The notes beneath the pieces were generated by a model that made no database searches, had not been told where the DNA came from, and saw only the letters and a program-made list of their open reading frames with translations. Source: Chloroflexaceae bacterium (GTDB lineage Bacteria > Chloroflexota > Chloroflexia > Chloroflexales > Chloroflexaceae). From it: a stretch of DNA of 16,142 bases. Positions 1-6,002 of the stretch are shown here, one piece after another. Numbering within the stretch: the first letter of the stretch is position 1; each line of letters begins with the position of its first letter. The position numbers were made by a program, and so were the translations under genes. The stretch lies in contig JAOACN010000412.1 in the NCBI GenBank assembly GCA_026417815.1, forward strand, positions 1 through 16,142. Direction: 5' to 3'.

Positions 1-1
1 C

Positions 2-448
2 AATCTTCCTGCCGGCGCCGCGGCATTGCGCGGGCCCGATCAGCCGGTGCTCATCGCCACCACCACGACCGGAGCGGAACGGGCTCGCGCCAGCCTGCAC
101 GGCCTGCCCCACATCGGCTACCACGTCAGCCCCGGCGACCGGGTGGACCTGGCGGACCTGGTCCGGCACCTCCGCTACCGGTGGGGCGCCCGCACCCTGC
201 TCAGTGAGGGGGGCGCCCTCGTCTACGGCGCACTGCTCGCCGCCGGCCTGATTGACGAAGTCTTCACCACCAGCAGCCCGGTGATCATCGGCAACCGGAC
301 GGCCCCCGCCCCCGCCCGCCCCTCGCTGGTCGAAGGCGTGGCCTTTGCCCCCGGGGCCGCGCCGCGACTGCGCCTGGTGAGCCTGCGCCGGCACGGCGAC
401 TATCTGTTCCAGCGGGCGCGTGTGCGCGCCGTTCCGTCTCTGCCGTGA
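2..448 (+). CDS. RibD C-terminal-domain (pyrimidine/dihydrofolate reductase-like) protein, 5'-truncated
   Basis: The reading frame is open to the left edge, so only the last 148 residues are present. They match the RibD_C / dihydrofolate-reductase-like fold. The hallmark SEGG (about residues 68-71 of the fragment) is followed by a helix and GLIDEVF, then PVIIGN, the usual 'EGG…ll…glvDE…P.iiG' string of 5-amino-6-(5-phosphoribosylamino)uracil reductases. Family members reduce the ribosylamino-pyrimidine in riboflavin synthesis using NAD(P)H. Stand-alone RibD_C proteins can also be reductases of unknown substrate. No deaminase domain and no riboflavin neighbours are visible, so the exact role is open. 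A TTG at 26 could be read as a start, but the in-frame sequence before it looks coding (ends in …AGAAAL), so I treat the gene as partial. It ends in TGA at 446-448 and is followed by repeat-rich spacer. Confidence 0.8.
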   Translation, partial: NLPAGAAALRGPDQPVLIATTTTGAERARASLHGLPHIGYHVSPGDRVDLADLVRHLRYRWGARTLLSEGGALVYGALLAAGLIDEVFTTSSPVIIGNRTAPAPARPSLVEGVAFAPGAAPRLRLVSLRRHGDYLFQRARVRAVPSLP

Positions 449-679
449 GTCAGAGGGAAGGGTTGGGGGGAAACCAGGTTTCGCCTCCCTGCTATGCGTG
501 TCAATGTGCAGGGGTAGGGCGAACGGGATTATGCCTCTCCCTGCTCCACACGATGTGACCCCCGTAGCGGGTCATCACGATGGTTTTGCAGGACGTCCAC
601 GGGAAGTTTCGGGAGGGCCAGCCCTCCCGAAACTTCCCATCAGGCAGGAGGCTGGGGAAAGCGGGTTGCGCTCCTTGCC
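449..679. repeat. Repeat-rich spacer with near-perfect 38-base palindrome
   Basis: No gene is supported here. The spacer holds two hairpin units. GGGGAAACCAGGTTTC at 467-482 recurs exactly at 3636-3651. At 601-638 the halves GGGAAGTTTCGGGAGGGC and its exact complement are separated by only two bases (18-bp perfect stem). The palindrome runs into ATCAGGCA (639-646), a tail also seen after the hairpins near 2516 and 12164. The unit lies between the stop codons of two convergent genes, so it could act as a bidirectional terminator, although no T-run follows. Confidence 0.75.
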
Positions 680-1291
680 TCACGGCGTCTCATCGGGGGC
701 GCCGGCGAAGAAAGCGGCGATGGGCGCGCGGAAGGGCAGTGTCGGGGAGATAAGCTCGCTATCAGGGGCAACGCGGGTCTCCTGGCGGTAGTCGCCAGCG
801 GCGGGGTCGGGCGCGCTGAGGACCAGCACATCGCGCTCCACCGTGCCAACGATCCAGTACTCGGGCAGGCCGGCCCGCGCATAGGCGCCTCGCTTCACCA
901 CCAGATCCTGGGCCGGGTTGCTCGGCGAGAGCACCTCGACAATCAACGCCGGAACGCCGTGGACGCGCCGGTCGTGGATGATGCCCAGGTCCTCGCGCCG
1001 CACCACCAGAATGTCCGGCTGCACCGGATCGCAACCAGGCATCAGCACACCGATCGGCGCCCAGGCGGTGATGCCAATGCCGTTGTCGTCAAGCTGTTTG
1101 ACCAGCGCCAGTACAATCTGGCGGACGATCCATTGGTGAAAGAAGCTGGGCGCGGTGGTCACGTAGAGTACTCCGTCAATCACTTCGTAGCGGTTGCCGT
1201 CGTCTGGGAGTTGTGACCAGCGGGCGTAGTTCCAGTTTGCCGCTACTGAGCGGGTGACCAGATCAGGTTCGATCAGCGTGGTCGTGGACAT
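680..1291 (-). CDS. Uma2 family (DUF820) endonuclease-like protein, copy 1
   Basis: A 203-residue protein of normal length for the Uma2/DUF820 family. This PD-(D/E)XK nuclease-fold family is abundant in Cyanobacteria and Chloroflexota, and its biological role is unsettled. Visible motifs are an N-terminal WSQLPDDGNRYEVIDG (residues 25-40), the metal-site QPDILVV (D93), LIVEVLSPSN (E119), K133 in VVKRGAYARAGLPEYWIV, and a short β-rich C-terminus. The nuclease triad D-E-K is therefore intact. I chose the ATG at 1291 because MSTTT begins the conserved part and an AGG-type ribosome site lies upstream. The frame stays open to 1420, but those extra 43 residues look unlike the family. A paralogue lies 239 bases upstream in transcription sense and shares YE(V/L)I(D/N)G, QPD, VEV.SP, K and EYWI. 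No toxin/antitoxin or transposase partner is seen. Confidence 0.88.
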   Translation of the reverse strand: MSTTTLIEPDLVTRSVAANWNYARWSQLPDDGNRYEVIDGVLYVTTAPSFFHQWIVRQIVLALVKQLDDNGIGITAWAPIGVLMPGCDPVQPDILVVRREDLGIIHDRRVHGVPALIVEVLSPSNPAQDLVVKRGAYARAGLPEYWIVGTVERDVLVLSAPDPAAGDYRQETRVAPDSELISPTLPFRAPIAAFFAGAPDETP

Positions 1292-1530
1292 GGCGGACCT
1301 GCCTTTGATGTGTGGAGATGTAGAGTCTTGGAGGTGTGGAGTTGTGTTCCCGGCGTAGTGCTCAGAAAGCTTGACTCGACAGGACGAAGACGCAAGCGGT
1401 TGACGTTGGAGAAACAACAATGGTTATGCATTGGAAATCATCACAAATTTCATAGAGATTAAAATGTCTCTAAATTCTCCGCGTCCTCTGCGGTAAACAA
1501 TCTCTTTCGCAGTGCTTTAGAGCTCTGGCC
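1292..1530. repeat. Spacer between Uma2 genes with CGCAGAGGACGCGGAG-type repeat
   Basis: On the minus strand, 1477-1498 reads GTTTACCGCAGAGGACGCGGAG. This is a dispersed 'cgcagaggacgcagag' repeat known to me from Chloroflexi and cyanobacterial intergenic DNA. A diverged relative (TGCGTCTCCGCGCCTTTGCGTCTC) occurs at about 8722-8745. The stretch 1311-1345 is a purine/T-rich quasi-repeat (gtgtggag / gatgtagag / ggaggtgtggag). The bases around 1415-1475 are much more AT-rich than the rest of the window. They may hold the promoter for Uma2 copy 1, but I found no convincing -35/-10 pair. Confidence 0.5.
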
Positions 1531-2124
1531 CTACCCGAATAGCCGCTCGGTCGCCACGTTCCAGCCGGGGATAATCGTGGAGGGGATGACCGCCTGCCCG
1601 CGGTAGACGTGCTCGGCGCGGTAGAGGCTGCCGGCCAGGGTGAGCAGTTCCACGAAGCGGTAGCCGGGGTCGGCGATCCAGTACTCGCGCACCCCCGCGG
1701 CGGCGTAGAGGTCGCGCTTCTCGCGCCGGTCGTAGCTGGCCGTGGCCGGGGAAACCACCTCCACCACCAGGTCGGGCGGGCCGACGATGCGCTGCGCGGT
1801 GATGCTCGCCGCCCCGCCGTGGAGGATGACGATGAGATCGGGCTGCACGATGGTGGCGGGGCCGAGCTGCACGTCAATCGGCGCCGTGAAGACCCGCCCG
1901 TGGCCCGCGGTCTCGATGAAAGTGAACAGATAGTGTGCCAGGCGCAATGAGGCGGCCTGGTGATCAGGGGTGGGCGCGGGGGCCATACGGAGGTCTCCGT
2001 TGATCAGTTCGTAGCGCTGGCCGTCGTCGGGCAGTTGTTCGTAGTCGGCGACTGTCCAGCGCCCGCCGGGGGGCGGGGGCAGGTGGGTGGCCGGCCCGGC
2101 GATGGGGAGAATATCGGTGGGCAT
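1531..2124 (-). CDS. Uma2 family (DUF820) endonuclease-like protein, copy 2
   Basis: A 197-residue paralogue of the neighbouring gene. It contains YEQLPDDGQRYELINGDLRM (residues 28-47), QPDLIVI (D96), LVVEVVSPAT (E122), K136 in REKRDLYAAAGVREYWI, and a C-terminal PGW segment common in the family. The PD-(D/E)XK metal-site residues are all present. The ATG at 2124 is preceded by AGGA about 8 bases upstream. A consensus -10 box lies about 43 bases upstream on the same strand, so the gene probably has its own promoter. The two copies are clearly diverged (conserved mainly in the motifs), so this is not a recent duplication. Function within the family remains unproven; I infer only a metal-dependent nuclease fold. 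Confidence 0.88.
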   Translation of the reverse strand: MPTDILPIAGPATHLPPPPGGRWTVADYEQLPDDGQRYELINGDLRMAPAPTPDHQAASLRLAHYLFTFIETAGHGRVFTAPIDVQLGPATIVQPDLIVILHGGAASITAQRIVGPPDLVVEVVSPATASYDRREKRDLYAAAGVREYWIADPGYRFVELLTLAGSLYRAEHVYRGQAVIPSTIIPGWNVATERLFG

Positions 2125-2166
2125 AGGCGTGTCCTGGTGAATGAAAGCCCGCGGGTCGCTTCTTCT

Positions 2167-2172
2167 ATTATA
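2167..2172 (-). promoter_or_regulatory. Consensus -10 box (TATAAT) for Uma2 copy 2
   Basis: The minus strand reads TATAAT about 43 bases before the ATG at 2124, giving a predicted 5' leader of roughly 36 bases. No good -35 hexamer stands at 16-18 bases, so the call rests on the -10 match and its position. Confidence 0.35.
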
Positions 2173-2189
2173 CGCGGCTGCGCCGCGGA

Positions 2190-2473
2190 GGGACGTTCGG
2201 TTCCCGCTGGATGGCCGCTACGGGCGGGGTACCGCGCCGTTCCTCTCCGAACCCAACGCCTATGGCCAGCAAATGGCCTTCGCGGTAAGTTGGGGGGGCA
2301 CGCCCGACGTAATGGGCGGCATCGTGGCCCGCGCGCAGGGTCTGAACGCCGTCGAGTTGCGGCGGACTTTCAGCGGCCGCTTCGATAACACCGATGTCTA
2401 TCGCCTGATGTATCTCAGCCTGTTCGGGCGCTCCCTACCCTCTTCGGTCGGCAAAAGCGCGCCGAGCCGCTGA
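2190..2473 (+). pseudogene. C-terminal remnant resembling alkaline phosphatase
   Basis: This open frame (continuous from an ATG at 2141) ends …AFAVSWGGTPDVMGGIVARAQGLNA… FSGRFDNTDVYRLMYLSLFG. The 'vSW…GG.VARA.GLNA…fsG..DNTdvYrlMy' pattern resembles the extreme C-terminus of bacterial alkaline phosphatases (PhoA-type), where the chain ends soon after a DNTD segment. The usual zinc-ligand HTG(E/G) just after the Trp is not recognisable here (TPDVMGG instead), and the roughly 400 residues that should precede this part are absent. The first ~16 codons after 2141 overlap the minus-strand promoter/leader of Uma2 copy 2 and look unrelated to a protein. I read this as a decayed fragment left after a rearrangement that brought in the Uma2 genes. 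It could instead be a short unrelated ORF. Confidence 0.4.
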
Positions 2474-2852
2474 GAAGTAGAAGGGTTGGGAGGGCATAGC
2501 CCTCCCAACTCTCTTATCAGGCAGTGCGCGAATCGAACCCGCTTCGACCATCCTTGCCTGGGTGGCCAGGTCCATCTCCAACTCTCCTCTCGGGCAGTGC
2601 GCGAATCGAACGTTTCTACCAACACCGGCATTCGACTCTCGCCTATCTCTGCCCACTGGCCCACGAGCAACGCTACGCCGCACACGGGGGATGACCGCCT
2701 GTCCATGAAAGCAATGCGTTCCGGTTTATTCGTCTTCGCGCCATCCGGCCCGCGCCCCCGCGCCTTCGACCGGAAAGAACCCTACCAGCGCGACAGGTGG
2801 CCTCTGCTATAATGAAGCCCGGCAGGGAGCACAGCGGGAGCGTCGCCGCGCT
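2474..2852. repeat. Spacer with hairpin and 33-base direct repeat
   Basis: No gene is supported. An 11-bp perfect hairpin, GTTGGGAGGGC-ata-GCCCTCCCAAC, lies at 2485-2509 and runs into ATCAGGCA (2516-2523). A 33-base segment at 2506-2538 recurs at 2579-2611 with three mismatches; the last 19 bases of each copy (GGCAGTGCGCGAATCGAAC) are identical. The 40 bases between the copies are unique. The rest of the spacer up to the sigma-factor promoter is not recognisable. Confidence 0.7.
2805..2813 (+). promoter_or_regulatory. Extended -10 promoter (TGCTATAAT) of the ECF sigma factor
   Basis: TGCTATAAT is a full extended -10 (TGn + TATAAT). It lies 39 bases before the sigma-factor ATG and predicts a leader of about 33 bases. 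There is no good -35, as is common for extended -10 promoters. This suggests housekeeping-sigma expression rather than strict autoregulation by an ECF promoter. Confidence 0.5.
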
Positions 2853-3449
2853 ATGGCCAGTGAAGAAGCGCGCCTCGTCGAAGCCGGGCAGCGGGGAGAT
2901 GTCGAGGCGTTCAATCAACTCGTGCGGCTGTACGAAGCGCGGGTCTACAACCTCTGCTACCGCATGCTCGGCGACGCTGACGCCGCCGCCGATGTAACCC
3001 AGGAAACCTTCATCGCCGCCTACCGCAACCTCCCCCGGTTTCGCGGCGGCGTGTTCCGCGCCTGGTTGCTGCGCATCGCCACCAACGCCTGCCACGATAC
3101 CCTGCGCGCCCGCAAGCGCCGACCGGCTGTCTCTCTCGACGCCGCCCAGGAGAGCGAGAGCGGTCCCCTGTCCTACCTTGCCGATACCACCGAAGCGCCC
3201 GATGAAACCGCCCTGCGCCGCGAACTGGCCCGCGCCATCGAGCAGGGGTTGGCCCAACTGCCCGACGACCAGCGCGTCGTCGTGATCCTCAGCGATGTGC
3301 AGGGGCTGGCCTACGAGGAGATTGCCGAGATCACCGGCGCCAACCTCGGGACGGTCAAGTCGCGCCTTAGCCGGGGCCGCGCCAGGCTGCGCGACTTTCT
3401 CCGCGCCGGGGAACTGCTTCCGTCAAAATTTCGTCATGATGATGAATAG
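2853..3449 (+). CDS. ECF-type RNA polymerase sigma factor (RpoE/SigE-like)
   Basis: A 198-residue protein with the two-domain layout of group 4 (ECF) sigma-70 factors and no region 1 or 3. Region 2 spans about residues 24-91, with the DVTQETFIAAYRNLPRFRG helix and FRAWLLRIATNACHDTLRARKRRP, the core-binding and -10-recognition part. Region 4 spans about 125-185 (LPDDQRVVVILSDVQGLAYEEIAEITGANLGTVKSRLSRGRARLRDFL), a helix-turn-helix for -35 recognition. A gggag at 2836-2840 may serve as ribosome site. The next plus-strand gene is a probable membrane anti-sigma factor, so the pair likely forms an envelope-stress or surface-sensing switch. The 304-base gap between them is unusual for such pairs and is filled with hairpin repeats. 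Confidence 0.93.
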   Translation: MASEEARLVEAGQRGDVEAFNQLVRLYEARVYNLCYRMLGDADAAADVTQETFIAAYRNLPRFRGGVFRAWLLRIATNACHDTLRARKRRPAVSLDAAQESESGPLSYLADTTEAPDETALRRELARAIEQGLAQLPDDQRVVVILSDVQGLAYEEIAEITGANLGTVKSRLSRGRARLRDFLRAGELLPSKFRHDDE

Positions 3450-3753
3450 CTGATATGGCCACGGCAGGTGCGCTCCCGCCCGATGGGAGGATCTGGGAGG
3501 ACAAAGCCCTCCGAAGAAGCCTGAAGTGAAAACTGGCCATTGATAGGAAAGGTTTGGGAGGGCGTAGCCCTCCCAGGAGAACCCTTTTTCCTCCCGAAAC
3601 CTGTAATCGGCTCCAGGCGCCGGTTGGAGGGGCGTGGGGAAACCAGGTTTCCCCGCTCTCCGACCCGATGGGAGGGTTCGGAAGGGCGCGGCCGTTCCGA
3701 AAAAACCGCTTTTCACCCTGTCGTTGTGCGGCGAAGCCGCATACAAGACCGAT
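3450..3753. repeat. Hairpin-repeat cluster between sigma and anti-sigma genes
   Basis: At least four inverted repeats lie here. TGGGAGGGC-gta-GCCCTCCCA is at 3555-3575. GGGGAAACC-a-GGTTTCCCC at 3636-3654 shares 16 exact bases with 467-482. TTCGGAAGGGC-gcg-GCCGTTCCGAA, with one mismatch, is at about 3677-3701. TGCGGC-gaa-GCCGCA at 3727-3741 ends 12 bases before the anti-sigma ATG. A degenerate copy, GGAGG…CCTCC, lies near 3495-3508. A frame is open through the cluster in phase with the anti-sigma gene, but its residues are repeat-derived. The final hairpin could affect initiation of the anti-sigma gene. Confidence 0.7.
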
Positions 3754-4482
3754 ATGCAACCATCCTCCAACAATCTGTCCGATAGCGACCTGGAGTTGCT
3801 CTCGGCTTATATTGATAACGCCCTGAGCGTCGCCGAGCGCGTCAATCTGGAGCGCCGGCTCGCAGCCGATCCTCGTCTGCGGGCCGAACTCGAGCAACTC
3901 CAGGCTACGACGCGGCTCTTGCGGCAACTCCCGCCCGTGCCCCCGCCTCGCTCGTTCACCCTTGACCCGGCACCGGCGCCCCGACCCGCGCCGGTGTTCC
4001 GGCTGAGCTGGTTTATGCAACTGGGCAGTGGACTGGCTGGCCTGGCGCTGGTGTTGCTTGCCACCGTGCAACTCCTGGCCTCGGCCCCCTGGGCGGTTGG
4101 CATGGCGCCCGCGGCGGCGCCGGCGCCCGTCGTGCTCGAAGTCTCGCCCACGGGGACGACAACTTCCTCAACGGACGAAAGCAACGTGCCTGCAGCCACG
4201 CCCGCCCCGGCGGCCGGCATCGCCTCGACACCGTTTGAGGCGCCGCCCCAGCCGCATGCAACCGCGCCGGCTTCCTCTGATACCAGCGCCGCGCCGGCCA
4301 GCGCCGATAGCGCCCGGCAGTCCGCCCCTGAGGCCCCGGCCACCGCTGGCGCAGCCCAGGCTCCGCCAGCAGAGGTAAAGCCGCCCCCCGCGCCGCGCCC
4401 TGGCTTCCCTGCCGGGTTGACCCTGACCCTGGGGCTCGCGCTGATCGCCCTGGCCCTTGCCTGGCGCTTCATCGCGCGGTGA
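3754..4482 (+). CDS. Probable membrane anti-sigma factor (two TM helices, Pro/Ala-rich linker)
   Basis: A 242-residue protein. Residues 8-58 (SDLELLSAYIDNALSVAERVNLERRLAADPRLRAELEQLQ) match the N-terminal helical anti-sigma domain that grips ECF factors, but without the His-Cys-Cys zinc site of ZAS-type proteins. A hydrophobic helix follows at about 88-110. Next comes a ~108-residue extracytoplasmic linker very rich in Pro, Ala, Ser and Thr, and then a second helix at about 221-240 that ends in an Arg (RFIAR). The topology would put both ends in the cytoplasm and the linker outside. The start at ATG 3754 is chosen because the domain begins there; in-frame sequence upstream to 3634 is repeat. 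No clear Shine-Dalgarno sequence is seen. Position after the ECF gene supports the role. The linker itself matches no domain I recognise. Confidence 0.75.
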   Translation: MQPSSNNLSDSDLELLSAYIDNALSVAERVNLERRLAADPRLRAELEQLQATTRLLRQLPPVPPPRSFTLDPAPAPRPAPVFRLSWFMQLGSGLAGLALVLLATVQLLASAPWAVGMAPAAAPAPVVLEVSPTGTTTSSTDESNVPAATPAPAAGIASTPFEAPPQPHATAPASSDTSAAPASADSARQSAPEAPATAGAAQAPPAEVKPPPAPRPGFPAGLTLTLGLALIALALAWRFIAR

Positions 4483-4613
4483 TGGCGCACTTACGCTACC
4501 CTGCGGAGGGCCGCGCCTCTGCACCTCCTCCAGAGGCCAACCCCGGGGGCCCCGCCAGGGCTGGCAAGCCCCGGACGCCCACATTATTCGCTGGTTCTGG
4601 CGGCTACGTCGCC

Positions 4614-4640
4614 CCACCTCCTGCCTCTGGCAGGAGGTGG
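4614..4640 (+). terminator. 12-bp perfect hairpin after the anti-sigma gene
   Basis: A GC-rich stem with a 3-base loop lies 132 bases after the anti-sigma stop codon. It lacks a downstream T-tract, so intrinsic termination is only a possibility. It does not match the GGGAGGGC hairpin family. Confidence 0.35.
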
Positions 4641-4830
4641 CATCAGCCCTGAGAGCCGCGCAATACTATCCCATACCCCCATGACGTGTTATCATTGGTG
4701 AGCATTTGTCGGTTCCGGCACGTTCATGTTGGTGTGGTCCTCGGCCTCCCGAACTGACACCTCGTTGGTCACGGGCGTGGCGTGGAAGGAGATGGCGGGC
4801 AACGCCAACGCCTCGCGCTTCCTCCACTCT

Positions 4831-4844
4831 CAACCTGCAGGTTG
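4831..4844. promoter_or_regulatory. Palindromic operator-like site CAACCTGCAGGTTG
   Basis: This perfect 14-base palindrome lies in the leader of the DUF4013 gene, ending 28 bases before its ATG. Dyad symmetry of this size fits a dimeric repressor site, but no regulator is identified and chance or RNA structure remains possible. Confidence 0.3.
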
Positions 4845-4872
4845 TCAACTTACTCCTGAGAGGAGCGACGTC

Positions 4873-5556
4873 ATGGACATCGGCAAGGCGTTCTCGTTCG
4901 TGTTCGAGGATGAGCAGTGGGTCGCCAGCATCCTGCTTGGCGGCCTGATCCTCCTCATTCCCATCATCGGCCCGCTCGCGCTGCTGGGCTACACGCTGGA
5001 GACGGCGCGGAACGTGGCTCAGGGCAACCCGCGGCCCCTGCCTCAGTGGAACACCTTCGGCGAGAAACTGGGCCTCGGCTTCGCCGGGTTCATTGTCGGC
5101 CTGGTGTACTCGTTACCGATCATCTTGTTGGGCGTGTTCTTCATTTGCGTGCCCCTCTTCGCCGCCGCGGGCGCCCGTAGCGAAGAAGGCGCGGCGGCGG
5201 CGATAGGGGGCAGCCTGGCCTGTTTGCTCCCGTTGCTGATCATTCTGGCGTTGCTGCTGCAACCGGTGATCCTGGCCGGGTTGGTGCGCTACCTGCAGAC
5301 CGGCAGCATTGGCGCGGCCCTGCAGGTAGGCGAGGTCATCGCCATGGTGCGGGCCGATCTGGGGGCCTGGGTGGTCCTCTGGCTGGTCTCGCTGCTCTGC
5401 GGCTTCATTGCCAATCTCGGAAGCCTCATCATTATCGGGTTCATTTTCACCTACCCCTATAGCCAGGCGGTCTACGGCCATGCAATAGGGCAGACGATGC
5501 AGCGCTTCAGCCCTGCGGCAGCCACGACCTACATGCCGCCACCCCCAATGGTCTGA
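4873..5556 (+). CDS. DUF4013 domain-containing membrane protein
   Basis: A 227-residue integral membrane protein matching DUF4013, a family of unknown function common in Chloroflexota and archaea. It starts MDIGKAFSFVFEDEQW, followed by about five hydrophobic segments (residues ~17-42, 70-98, 112-138, 163-183 and 186-205). Typical family features are the cytosolic loop LETARNVAQGNPRPLPQWNTFGEKLGLGF (42-70), with its G-x-x-x-PLPxW motif, and the C-terminal YSQAVYGHAIGQ. It ends in a Pro-rich tail, TYMPPPPMV. The ATG at 4873 is chosen because GAGAGGAG stands 8 bases upstream and the conserved part begins exactly there. The open frame continues 49 codons further up but is not family-like. Function is not known. 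Confidence 0.88.
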   Translation: MDIGKAFSFVFEDEQWVASILLGGLILLIPIIGPLALLGYTLETARNVAQGNPRPLPQWNTFGEKLGLGFAGFIVGLVYSLPIILLGVFFICVPLFAAAGARSEEGAAAAIGGSLACLLPLLIILALLLQPVILAGLVRYLQTGSIGAALQVGEVIAMVRADLGAWVVLWLVSLLCGFIANLGSLIIIGFIFTYPYSQAVYGHAIGQTMQRFSPAAATTYMPPPPMV

Positions 5557-6002
5557 AGCGCCAGGCGTCCTTCACGAGGGTCTGGGAGGGCTTCGCCCCC
5601 TGATGATCTTTAAGAAATTAATCCCGTATAGCCCGCGGAGGCGGGCTTCGCATCGGTAGCCCGCGGAGGCGGGCTACCGGGCGAATGCGGTTTACATTCT
5701 TAATCTTCATTAGGGGGAGGCTCGGAGGGCTGCGCCCCTCCGAAAGCTCCGTTCCGGTGCGGCGCGGCGAAGCCACCCGCACCGGAACGGCGAGTCGTAC
5801 GTGTTCAGCGTTGGGGCAACCCCGCAGACCGGGGAGCGAGGGTGTCCTGCCCTCGTCAGGATTCGAGGGCAAGATGCCCTCGAACCCGGGAGAAGTGTGA
5901 ACATGTACGGGGCCTGTGGGAGCCTGCGGCCCCCGCATCCCCGCCGCGACGAAGTCTCGTGGTCGTAAATCCACAATCCGAAATGATATATAAGGTCAAC
6001 CC
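5557..6002. repeat. Hairpin-dense 446-base spacer
   Basis: No gene is supported. From left to right: GGGAGGGC-ttcg-CCCCC (about 5585-5600); AGCCCGC-ggag-GCGGGCT (5630-5647); CGGTAGCCCGC-ggag-GCGGGCTACCG (5654-5679); CGGAGGG…CCCTCCG (about 5723-5742); a 14-bp perfect stem CCGTTCCGGTGCGG / complement at 5749-5762 and 5777-5790, enclosing a GGC-gaa-GCC minihairpin; and TTCGAGGGCA-aga-TGCCCTCGAA (5862-5884). At least five distinct inverted repeats therefore fall within 300 bases. The last ~100 bases before the phosphatidyltransferase are plainer and probably carry its promoter. Confidence 0.75.

Larger units (their letters stand above)
4483..4872. other. Spacer with 12-bp hairpin and a 14-base palindrome
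   Basis: No gene is supported in these 390 bases. CCACCTCCTGCC-tct-GGCAGGAGGTGG at 4614-4640 is a perfect 12-bp stem with a 3-base loop. It stands downstream of the anti-sigma gene and is a plausible transcription terminator or processing site, though no T-run follows. Nearer the next gene, CAACCTGCAGGTTG (4831-4844) is a perfect 14-base palindrome 28 bases before the DUF4013 start. Open frames across this region extend the DUF4013 frame upstream, but a strong ribosome site favours the later start. Confidence 0.6.

Noticed and set aside
420..791. Plus-strand frame after the RibD-like gene
   Set aside because: It overlaps the end of that gene, runs through the palindrome at 601-638 and into the opposite strand of a Uma2 gene; no Shine-Dalgarno sequence or domain.
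680..2124. Uma2 pair as a toxin–antitoxin or restriction system
   Set aside because: No small partner gene, methyltransferase or specificity subunit is adjacent, so the nuclease fold alone does not justify it.
2521..2540. tRNA T-arm resemblance on the minus strand (GCGGGTTCGATTCGCGC)
   Set aside because: No acceptor, D-arm or anticodon arm can be folded at the right distances, and the segment is part of a direct repeat.
2506..2611. Minimal CRISPR array
   Set aside because: Only two imperfect units, one of them embedded in a hairpin repeat, and no cas genes nearby.
3634..3753. N-terminal extension of the anti-sigma gene from a GTG at 3634
   Set aside because: The extra 40 codons are entirely hairpin-repeat sequence and precede the recognisable anti-sigma domain.
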